Assembly: GCA_015489035.1 (NCBI GenBank)
Contig: WFMP01000189.1
Span: forward strand, 1-9,588
Source of the DNA: Candidatus Altimarinota bacterium
GTDB taxonomy: Bacteria > Patescibacteriota > Gracilibacteria > Absconditabacterales > Absconditicoccaceae
Direction: 5' to 3'
Length of the DNA: 9,588 nucleotides
Below the pieces are notes generated by a model that was given only the letters and a program-made list of their open reading frames with translations, was not told the DNA's origin and ran no database searches. This document shows positions 1 to 7,881 of this stretch, piece by piece; the first letter of the stretch is position 1, and every line of letters starts with the position of its first letter. The position numbers were made by a program, and so were the translations under genes.

Positions 1-2375
1 GCTTCTTCAAGTTTCAAAGATTTTACTTCTATTACATTTTTTTCTCAAGGAATATACATTTGTAAAGTATAAATTCATCACTTACTTTCCATCTTTGTTT
101 CTAGTCCTCATCATTGTTTTCATTTAAACAACGATTTTTCTAAAGGCACATTTGTATTTACTTGAGTTCAAGCATTTTTTAACATTTCTTTCTCTGCCTC
201 TAACTTTTCTTGGTATTCTATATATCATGTATACCCAAGTTCATCATATTTTTTATTATCTTTTTCTATTTTTTCTATTAATTTTCTTGTTTGTTCTAAT
301 TCTTTCAAATTTAAATTTATTTCAATTCATCACGAAGGAATCTTATTTTCTAATTCATTTAATATTTTTTCTGTTTTTTTATAATAATCATTCAAATTTC
401 ACTGTTTTTTATTATACTTAACTCAAAATTGTTTTCTAATTAATTTTAATATTTCTTTTTTATGTTGGCTTAAAAAATCCTTTGTTAAAACTTTTGTATT
501 GTGATTAATCAGAACTTTTCAAATATCATACTTTAAGTTTGCTAATGCTAAATCTTTTTTTATCTTTAAAGGTCATTCTTTTGAATTCTGAAAATTATCA
601 TTTCATAATTTTTCTATAATACCATTTAATTTTTCATTATCTTCTATACTTTTTTCTATATTTAATGCTTGAGTTCATTTTATTTGTGATAAAAAATTTT
701 CCATCATAGCATGAACCATATCAGATTTTTCTTTTTGAGAAAGTGCTTTACCTTTTTTACTATTAAAATTATCAAAAAATTTACTTTCATCTAATTTCTG
801 TAATATAAACTCCATAGGAGTTAAATTAGAAATAGCAAGATCTTCTTTTAATTTTGGAATATTGGTTTTTGAAAACATATTTTTTAATATATCTTTTGCC
901 CTATTATGACCTATATATTGTATATTATCGGGTAATTTATTAAACAACTTATCAAATTTTATTTTTCAGCTACCAATATTATTTGTTATTAAAAACAAAT
1001 CTTCTATTTGCTGATTGTATTGTTTATTAATCTCTTTAAGAGTAATTTTAGGTTTTCAATCTGGTATATTTTTATTAACCTCTTTTAAAAATTTTTCTTG
1101 ATCTAATTTATTTAAAGTAAAACTTATTTCTAAAACTTGTTTTTTTAGCTCTTTATAATAATCTTCTACATAATTACTCGATTTGTTATTCCATCATACA
1201 TTATTATTATTAATTTTAATCATATTTAATTCATTAAATAAGCTTTCTGCCTTAGTTAAAGGTATTTTCATGTAGATACAATTAAATTTTATTTTATTCT
1301 TAGATCCTCAAGTCATAGCATAATATCATTTTGACTTCTTTAATTGCTCTTTATAAATATATTCTTTTAAGGAATTCATATCTTTAAATCAAAACTTATC
1401 AGCAATTTTATTTAACTGTTCATTTGTTTTAAAAACTTTTTTTACTATATTCTCTTGTCAAGACAGAATTAAATTAATAGCTATAAGGTCGTTTGGAGAT
1501 ACTTTTTCTCATTTTTTAAGTTTATTTTCTAATCATAAATTATTATATTCTTCCAAATTAACCTGAACAAATTGATCACTTATAGGTTCAGATAAATCAA
1601 GTTGATCAGATGAAAATGAAGTTAAACCTAAATATCTATCATACATTCAAACTGTAACTGGAGTTATTATATCTCCTTTAACTTTTAAATGATCTAATAT
1701 ATTTCAAGATTTTTTATTTTTATAAAAATTAAGATTTTTACATCCGCCATCTAAATCTGAAAAAATATCATTTGAAATAACACTTTTCTCTTTATCTGTT
1801 TTCTTTTTTAAAAGTTCTTTATCATATATTTTTACTAAATTAGCTGCATCATCTATTTCTCAATATTGATAATTCATATAATATAAAAAAACCACCATAA
1901 AACTCATCCCAAAATCATCTTTATTTTCCAAAATTTTATTTTTCAAATATCAATCAAGAATATTATTTTTATTTAATTGTCTTTGTAATGTTATAACATA
2001 ATCTATATCTTTTTTTATTAAATTAATATCTCTTTTACTAGATGGGATAGTTATTAAAATATCCTCTAATGTTAAATTTATTTTATTTATATAACTTAAA
2101 TCTTTCTCTTTTAAAAACTCGCTTAACTTTAAAATATCTTCTTCTTTTAAAATTCCATATTTTCAAAATTCATAAGCAGTTTCTCATTTTTTATTTTTAG
2201 ATATGTTTACTTCTGTATTTTTATTTCATTTTAAATTTAAAAAATCTTTTACATTTTGTGGTAAATTTTCCAACTTTTGTTTTGTAGTTTCTTTATTTTT
2301 ATTACTTTCGACACTACTGCCTGAAAGACTTTCAGGACCAAGCAAAACAGTTAAATTATTAACTCTAAATTTCAT
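1..2375 (-). CDS. Very large hypothetical protein, N-terminal 791 codons, runs off the left edge
   Basis: With UGA read as Gly, this frame is open from the ATG at 2375 to the window edge, where two bases of a further codon remain. The frame contains many UGA codons and no UAA or UAG. I do not recognise the family. The N-terminus (MKFRVNNLTVLLG) is not a signal peptide and I see no clear membrane segment. The protein is rich in Lys, Asn, Glu and Ile with long stretches of predicted helix; the part nearest the left edge (codons about 690-750) is strongly charged and could form coiled coil. A short motif of the type DL-x-x-x-NL occurs three times, at residues 296-302, 512-518 and 608-614, which hints at diverged internal repeats. 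A GSGK string near residue 470 lacks the spacing and Ser/Thr of a Walker A motif. The start is set by the well-placed promoter upstream. The gene is divergent from ftsA and there is no sign that it works with it. The reading frame is certain; the function is unknown. Confidence 0.85.
2320..2336. repeat. Perfect 8-bp inverted repeat inside the 5' end of the large gene
   Basis: CCTGAAAG and CTTTCAGG flank a single base, giving a 17-base palindrome over codons 14-19 of the large minus-strand gene. Its outer arms and arm spacing (CCTGAA, five bases, TTCAGG) match those of the hairpin after atpC at 5381-5397. No T-run follows it on either strand, so it is unlikely to be a terminator. It could act as an attenuating mRNA hairpin or be a dispersed palindromic repeat. 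Confidence 0.6.
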
Positions 2376-2399
2376 TTTTTATTTTTATTTTTATTTTTA
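2376..2399. repeat. Four tandem TTTTTA hexamers in the leader of the large gene
   Basis: Four exact copies of TTTTTA (TAAAAA on the minus strand) lie directly against the ATG at 2375. They fill the place where a ribosome binding site would be, between the predicted transcription start (about 2408) and the start codon. Copy-number change by slippage would alter leader length or start-site accessibility but not the reading frame. Simple AT-richness is the alternative explanation. Confidence 0.8.
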
Positions 2400-2414
2400 T
2401 AAAACTTTTACTAA

Positions 2415-2442
2415 ATAATAAATATTATTCATTTTTTGTCAA
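2415..2442 (-). promoter_or_regulatory. Sigma-70-type promoter for the large hypothetical gene
   Basis: On the minus strand a perfect -35 box TTGACA (2442-2437) is followed after 16 bases by the -10 box TATTAT (2420-2415). Transcription would start near 2408, giving a leader of roughly 30 bases that consists mostly of the TTTTTA/TAAAAA hexamers. This is the best promoter match I found in the window. Confidence 0.6.
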
Positions 2443-2504
2443 ATCGAGAAAATATATTATTTTTCTTTGATAACCTTTTTATATCATAAACAATTATTTA
2501 AATA

Positions 2505-2533
2505 TTGATTTAGTAACTTAAAATATATATATA
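2505..2533 (+). promoter_or_regulatory. Candidate promoter for ftsA-ftsZ-atpC
   Basis: TTGATT (2505-2510) and TATATA (2528-2533) are separated by 17 bases. Transcription would start near 2540, about 33 bases before the ftsA ATG. The surrounding TA repeats make other -10 choices possible, for example TATACT at 2540-2545. Confidence 0.4.
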
Positions 2534-2572
2534 GTAAGTATACTTTTAATACCTAATCATCTATAACAAAAT

Positions 2573-3751
2573 ATGAATTGACTAACCTGTTCTTTGGACA
2601 TATGAAATGGATACATAAAATGATTGATTTTTCTTAAAGAATATGATGATACCACAAACATCATAGCAAAAGATATGATCAAAAGTAGCTGACTTAAAAG
2701 ATGAAAAATATTAGATTCAAATAATTTAACAAATAGTATTTTAAAAATTATAGACAATCTTTCGAAAAAAGTTGATTCACCTATAGATAATGTAATTATA
2801 TGATTTTCACATCCTGATATGAAAGTTATAAAAACATCAAACCACAAAAGAATCGTAAATGTAGAAATAAATGAAAAAGATGTTTCTTCTTTATTAGAAT
2901 CTATACCTGAATCAATAGATGAATTAAATTATGAAATACTAAAAATAATACCATCTATATGGATCATAGATGATACTGAAAAAACAAAGAATCCTATTTG
3001 ATTACAAGGGAGAAAATTAGAATTAAAAGCAAATGTATTTATGATTCCATCAAATATATTCAAAGAATTAGAAAAAATATTTGATAAATTAGAGATGGAT
3101 GTTATTGATTTTATGCCAAACATCTTGTGACTTGAAGAATGATGTTTAGATTCTGAAAATAAAGATTTATGATGTGTTCTCATAGATATAGGAACTAATC
3201 AGACATCTTATGTTATGTATGAAGAGTGAAATAATTTATGATACGGTATAATTCCAGTCTGATGAGAAGAAATCACAAAAGATATATCTATCTGATTAAA
3301 AATAGATTATACTCAAGCTGAACAAATTAAAAAAGAAGAATGAGAAATTATAATAAATAATACAAATATAGATACTGATGGAGAAATTGATAAGGTTTTC
3401 TTATCAAACATCATAGAAGCAAGGCTTGAAGATGATATCTACAAATATATTCTTGAGGAAATGGAAGAAAAATGAGTAAGTGGAAGATTACCATGATGAA
3501 TTATACTATCCTGATGAACAGGTAAAATTAAAAATATAGAAGAATTTACGAGGAATTACTTTAGCTTAGCTTGTAAAAGATGAAAAATAGTCGATCCACA
3601 ATTCCAAGAATTATGAACAAATTTACAATTCCTAAATTGTATCTGAAACTATATCTGGGAAGAAAAATATTGAGATGAATGATGATTTAGTTTATGACTA
3701 AATTTCTGATTTCTTACAACAATCAAAGATTGGATAAAAAAAATATTCTAA
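2573..3751 (+). CDS. ftsA: Cell division protein FtsA (actin-like membrane anchor of the Z-ring)
   Basis: FtsA is an ATP-binding actin homologue that tethers FtsZ to the inner face of the membrane and recruits later division proteins. The frame encodes 392 residues, slightly shorter than the usual 400-430. The phosphate-1 motif LDIGNGYIKG is at residues 8-17, followed by the family-typical SSGLKRGKILD (38-48). Then come the 1C subdomain (about 82-158, including NPIGLQG at 140-146), the phosphate-2 motif VLIDIGTNQTSY (202-213), and the adenosine motif GGIILSGGTGKI (308-319). The last 12 residues (LTTIKDWIKKIF) form the amphipathic membrane-targeting helix. UGA supplies the glycines in LDIGN, LSGG and PVGG. 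The ATG at 2573 is chosen because a UAA lies two codons upstream and because it places the first ATPase motif eight residues in. No Shine-Dalgarno sequence is visible. ftsZ starts 27 bases downstream, as expected for an operon. Confidence 0.95.
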
Positions 3752-3778
3752 ACATTTATATATTAATTAAAATTAACA

Positions 3779-4909
3779 ATGGCATTAACAGAAATAACAC
3801 CTGATTTCATTCCTGGAGCAAGAATAAAAGTAATATGAGTTGGTTGAGCTGGATGAAACACTATCAATAGAATGGTTCAAGAATGAATTGACTGAGTAGA
3901 ATTCATAGCTGTAAATACAGATGCACAAGCATTAGAAAATAACTTAGCAAATGATAAAGTAAATATTTGACTTAATTTAACTAGATGACTTTGAGCTTGA
4001 GCAAATCCGGAAATTGGTAGAAAAGCTGCTGAAGAAAATATTGATGAAATTAAAAGACACTTAGATGATACAGATATGCTTTTTATAACTGCTGGTATGT
4101 GAGGTGGTACCTGAACAGGTGCTGCACCAGTAATTGCACAAGCTGCTGCAGAATTATGAATACTTACAGTATGAGTAGTTACAAAGCCATTTTCTTTTGA
4201 ATGAAAAAGAAGATTGGAAAATGCAATTGAATGATTATCAAAAATTAAAGAATGAGTAGATACTCTTATCGTAATACCAAATGATAAAATTTTTAATATT
4301 ATTGACAAAAAAACAACATTCAAAGCAGCATTCAATATGATAGATAAAATCTTACACTTAGGTGTTCAATGAATATCCGACTTAGTTATCAAGCCAGGTC
4401 TAATTAACATAGATTTTGCTGATATCTTAGCAATTATGAAAGAATCTGGTACTGCTCTACTTGGTATTGGTTACGGTGAAGGTGAAAACAGAACTGTAGA
4501 TGCTACAAGACAAGCTATTGAAAATCCATTATTGGAAGCAAAACTTGAAGGTGCAAAAAACATTATCTTTGCTGTGACTTGAAGTGAAGATCTAACACCT
4601 ACTGAAGTTCAAGAAGCTGCCTGAATTATAGAAAATATCGCAGCTGATGATGCTAATATTATTTGGGGAATGTCTATAGATGAAAATTACGAACAAGATG
4701 TAAAAGTTACTATTATTGCAACTTGATTTCCAGAAACAATTCAAAATGATATAATTAAATGACCTGCTACAAAATCTAATCCATTTAGAAACAATACTTC
4801 TAAATGAAATGACTTTGTTTCAAAAACATTAAATAAATCTAAACCTGTAGAACCAAAAGAAAATAATCAATCTGATGTTCCTGCATTCTTAAGGAGGAAA
4901 GCTAAATAA
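3779..4909 (+). CDS. ftsZ: Cell division protein FtsZ (tubulin-like GTPase)
   Basis: FtsZ polymerises with GTP into the cytokinetic ring at midcell. The frame encodes 376 residues, a normal length. The nucleotide-binding start IGVGGAGGNTINRM is at residues 19-32. The tubulin signature GGGTGTG is at 108-114. The T7 synergy loop NIDFADI, which completes the GTPase site of the neighbouring subunit, is at 210-216. GENRTVDA and NPLLE are at 235-242 and 249-253. A short linker (about 330-364) leads to the conserved tail DVPAFLRRKAK at 366-376, which binds FtsA. UGA encodes several invariant glycines, including GVGGAGG and one in the signature loop, while Trp296 is UGG; this is the clearest proof of the code. 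The start is the only ATG giving the usual N-terminus, and it has no Shine-Dalgarno site. The gene lies 27 bases after ftsA and 28 bases before atpC. Confidence 0.98.
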
Positions 4910-4937
4910 TACTTTAAATTATTAAAATATTAACTTA

Positions 4938-5366
4938 ATGAAGTCAAAAATAATCTCAACTGAAGAAACTTTATTTGAATGAGAAATTGAAGAAATTATA
5001 GTTCCTACTCAAGAATGAGAAATAGGGATACTACCTGAGCATGCTATGTATACTTGAGTTGTAAAATGATGAATATGTAAATTCAAGACTAATGAGAAAA
5101 AAGATAATTTTTTTCAAAAAGATGATTTTAATGTTATTTCTGTTTGAGATGGTGTAGTTTATACAGATGGAAAAGAAGTTTCTATTGTAGTTTCTTCTGC
5201 TACTACAAAAAACACACTTCCAAATGAAGAATTAGAAGAAATGAAACAAAAATTAGAGAAAGAAATAGAAGAAATTAAAGCAAAATGATCTATTGAAGAT
5301 ATAGAAAAAGCATTATTCAAAATGAATAAAATAATGGCAGATCTAGAACTAAATAAATATCATTAA
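4938..5366 (+). CDS. atpC: F1 ATP synthase epsilon subunit AtpC
   Basis: The epsilon subunit sits in the central stalk of F1Fo ATP synthase, links gamma to the c-ring, and can inhibit ATP hydrolysis through its C-terminal helices. The frame encodes 142 residues, the usual length. The N-terminal beta-sandwich shows the family pattern: ETLFEGEIEEIIVPTQEGEIG at residues 10-30, then ILPEHAMYTGVVKGG (31-45) where most homologues have ILPGHA. A second conserved stretch, ISVGDGVVYTDGKEVSIVV, is at 67-85. Residues 95-140 are charged and form the two predicted helices. UGA encodes the Gly of FEGE, QEGE and YTGV. It starts 28 bases after ftsZ with no Shine-Dalgarno sequence and is probably transcribed with ftsAZ. 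No other atp gene adjoins it in this window; normally atpC follows atpD. Identification is by pattern from memory, but the match runs the full length. Confidence 0.88.
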
Positions 5367-5380
5367 TTGATTTTTCCTAC

Positions 5381-5404
5381 CCTGAACTTGTTTCAGGATA
5401 TTTT
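5381..5404 (+). terminator. Hairpin after atpC, possible Rho-independent terminator or processing site
   Basis: CCTGAA (5381-5386) and TTCAGG (5392-5397) form a 6-bp stem with a five-base loop CTTGT, followed by ATATTTTT. The T-run is short and starts a few bases late, so termination may be weak. The tRNA gene begins a few bases later and I see no separate tRNA promoter, so the hairpin might instead mark RNA processing. Identical arms occur at 2320-2336. Confidence 0.45.
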
Positions 5405-5408
5405 TAAT

Positions 5409-5481
5409 GCTACAGTAGCTCAGCTGGTAGAGCATCCCCATGGTAAGGGGAAGGTCGTCAGTTCAAGTCTGATCTGTAGCT
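5409..5481 (+). tRNA. tRNA-Thr, anticodon GGU
   Basis: The cloverleaf folds fully. The acceptor stem GCTACAG/CTGTAGC (5409-5415 with 5474-5480) is perfect. The D-arm is GCTC/GAGC with a GG in the loop. The anticodon stem TCCCC/GGGGA encloses the seven-base loop ATGGTAA. The anticodon GGT is at 5442-5444, which reads ACC and ACU (Thr). The T-arm is GTCAG/CTGAT with loop TTCAAGT. Position 73 is T and CCA is not encoded. The T-run at 5481-5487 directly after the acceptor stem can serve as a transcription end. Confidence 0.95.
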
Positions 5482-5485
5482 TTTT

Positions 5486-7684
5486 TTATTTAAAATTTAT
5501 TCTTACACTATTAAATAAATAATTTACTTGTTTTTTAAGTTTTTTATTTATAAGATGTAATGTGGTAGGTAATTTTACATTTATATCTATAATTAAATAA
5601 TCTTTTCAATTTTCATTAATAGTATTTACATTTAATAATTTAATTTTAAATTCACTCAAAATATTTACTATATCCAAAAAATTATCTTTTTTTTCTGTAA
5701 TATTAAATTTTAAAATTACTTCATATCCATTTTGTATTTGTCCATCCCAATGTGTCTCTACTAATTTCTGAAAATTTATAGTTTTAAGTGCTTTACAAGA
5801 TGTTTTGTGAATTTTTATTCATTCATCTACTACTTTTCAAATAATAATATCTCATTTTACAGGCTTACACTCCGGACAAAATGTATATTTAAACAATTTA
5901 GATTCATCAATAATTACTTGTGATTTAACTTCCTTTTGTACATCTTCTAATTTTTCTTGAATTTCTTGTTTATGATTATAAATATTAGGATAAAATCATC
6001 TAATAAACTTAGAAACACTCAAATTTCAATTAGCAATTTGAATTAAAGATCTTTCTATTTCTTGGACAGAATTCTTTATTTTAATCAAATTAGTATTATC
6101 ATCTAATTCAGGTAAAGAATATTTTTTTAACTCTTTATTTAACATATCTTTTCATAAATCTATACTGTGTTGTCTTTCAAGATGATTAAAATATTGTCTT
6201 ATTTTATTTTTACTAGTTGGAGAAAATACATAATCTAGCCAAGATTTTTTTACTGAAACATTATTTCTAAAAGTTTTAATTTCTACAATATCTCCATTTC
6301 TCAATTTATAATCTATAGGAACTATCTTCCCATCTACAGTAGCAGATTTAAAATGTAATCATATATCTGTATGGACTCTAAATGCAAAATCCAAAACTGT
6401 AGCACCTTTAGGTAATTCTATAACTTTTCAATCTGGTGTATAAATAAAAACAGATTTGCTTAAAAAATCTACATCTAGTATATTAAAAAAATTTTTATTT
6501 TCTGAACTTTTTTCCTGATATTCTTTTGAAATTTCTTTTAATTTATTTACCCACTTTATTTGTTTAAGATCTGTATTTTCAGATTTTCATAATTCTTTAT
6601 AGATAAAATGTGCAGCTACTCCATATTCTGCTAAATCATCCATTTTCTTTGTTCTTATTTGAATTTCAACTGGTGTTTTATAAAGTCATAAAACTGTAGT
6701 ATGAAGTGATTGATAACCATTTGGCTTTGGAATGGAAATATAATCTTTAATTCTTTTAAGAATAGGTGTATATTGTGCATGAATAGCTCATAATGTAGTA
6801 TAACAATCCGATATATTACTTACTATTATTCTAAAAGCCAAAATATCTTTTATCTCTTTGATACAAGTTGTTTTATATTTAAAAAATTTAAGATATATCC
6901 TATAAGGACTTTTTAATCTTCACTTGACAGATGAATATTCTATATCATTTTTTTTTAAAATTCTCTCAATATTAGATTTTATTTTATCTATATTTACTTT
7001 TGAATAATTTTTTTCTAAATAAGTAAATATTCTATTAAACTCTCCTGATTTCAAAATTGCAAATGATCCATTTTCTAAATAAAGTTGAAATACTTCTATT
7101 CACAATCTTTTTGAAATAGGTGCATAAACTTTCAAAGTCTCTTCTGCTATTCTAACTTGTTTTTCTCTTTTAGGGTGATATTTTAAAGTTTGAATATTAT
7201 GTATTCTATCTGCAAGTTTTACAAAAATAACTCTTATGTCCTGTCACATTGCCAAAAATGTTTTTTTCAAAGTTTCTATCTGTCTATCTTCTCATTGATA
7301 TTTTACTCTACCTACTTTTTCAAGTCATAAACACAAAAAAGCAACTTCAGGTCAAAATTCTTCCAAAATTTCATCTCAAGTTATAGGTGTATCTTCTATT
7401 ACATCATGCAACAATGCAGCTTGTAAAGCATAAATTCCAGGTTTTATAAGCAATAAATACTTAGCTACATAAACTGGATGAACAATATAAGGTTCTCAAG
7501 AAAGCCTTTTTTCACTACCATGAGCTTTTTTTGCATATCCATAAGCTTTTTGTAACATTTCTCATTCTTTTTCTCAAAGATATTCAATAACTGGCTGTTT
7601 AACTTCTTTTGCAAAAAAGTTTTCTATTTCTTCTTCAGAAAATATTGGTTTATAATCAAAAAAGTTTTTTAAATTTATCTGCAT
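5486..7684 (-). CDS. rel: Bifunctional (p)ppGpp synthetase/hydrolase, Rel/SpoT family
   Basis: This protein makes and degrades the alarmone (p)ppGpp, the signal of the stringent response; long RSH proteins bind the ribosome and sense uncharged tRNA. The frame encodes 732 residues, the usual length. The HD hydrolase domain comes first: YIVHP with His69, LLHDVIEDT with His93-Asp94, and LADRIHN with Asp159, so hydrolase activity is likely. The synthetase domain (about 235-365) contains GRLKSPYRIY (255-264), DYISIPKPNGYQSLHTT (314-330) and VEIQIRT (339-345, with Glu340 and Gln342). The stretch aligned with the RxKD loop is basic (KYKT), which fits a bifunctional Rel more than a RelA-type synthetase. 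TGS spans about 408-471. A zinc-finger/RIS segment with CPEC and HKTSC lies near 590-625, and an ACT domain ends the protein. An in-frame UAA four codons upstream fixes the ATG. It ends five bases from the tRNA gene on the opposite strand. Confidence 0.96.
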
Positions 7685-7693
7685 ATATAATAA

Positions 7694-7858
7694 TTAATTA
7701 GTAAATGTTTTATAAAGACAATAAAGACTAGCTAGTAAAAGAATATATCAAAATCTAGTCGTATTTTTATTTTCATTACTATCTCAAATTAAAACCATGG
7801 CAAAAATAAATATTATAACAAATGAAACAAAATACACCAAACTAGTTTTTAAAAACAT
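7694..7858 (-). CDS. Small two-helix membrane protein, hypothetical
   Basis: A 54-residue frame fills the gap between the PHP gene and rel, with 23 bases before it and 9 after. Residues about 6-24 (VYFVSFVIIFIFAMVLIG within this span) and about 37-52 (FGYILLLASLYCLYK) are strongly hydrophobic. They are separated by a polar turn, GDSNENKNTTR. UGA appears twice and reads as Gly. I do not recognise the family. It is in the same reading frame as rel, and the only stop between them is one UAA (followed by TTA TTA TAT ATG). It fits tightly into the minus-strand operon, which supports it as real, but AT-rich sequence easily yields hydrophobic frames, so this remains a moderate call. Topology is likely a hairpin in the inner membrane. 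Confidence 0.6.
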
Positions 7859-7881
7859 CTCTTTCAATCAAATAATAAATA

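Larger units (their letters stand above)
2376..2572. other. Divergent intergenic region between the large gene and ftsA
   Basis: This 197-base, extremely AT-rich stretch separates the large minus-strand gene from ftsA. It contains the hexamer array, a promoter in each direction, and two loose inverted repeats. One is an imperfect 16-base palindrome at 2414-2429 that overlaps the minus-strand -10 box. The other is AGAAAA...TTTTCT around 2448-2467. Either could be an operator, but at this base composition both could be chance. I see no open frame worth calling. Confidence 0.6.

Noticed and set aside
152..421. 89-codon hydrophobic, membrane-like open frame on the plus strand
   Set aside because: It is the antisense reading of AT-rich codons in the large minus-strand gene; Phe/Leu runs arise from Lys/Asn/Glu codons opposite.
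1563..1608. CTGAAC/GTTCAG pair and two TGATCA sites within the large gene
   Set aside because: The arms are short with a 17-base loop in coding DNA; this is likely chance.
2376..2399. CRISPR-like repeat array
   Set aside because: The units are 6 bases with no spacers. It is a simple sequence repeat.
2557..3183. Two overlapping minus-strand frames opposite ftsA
   Set aside because: FtsA covers the region with full-length conserved motifs; the reverse frames are by-products of its codon use.
3877..4335. 152-codon open frame on the minus strand
   Set aside because: It lies wholly antisense to ftsZ, and its hydrophobic, serine-rich product is what the reverse strand of ftsZ yields. There is no separate support.
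4891..4897. AAGGAGG as the atpC ribosome binding site
   Set aside because: It is 41 bases from the atpC ATG and encodes part of the conserved FtsZ C-terminal tail.
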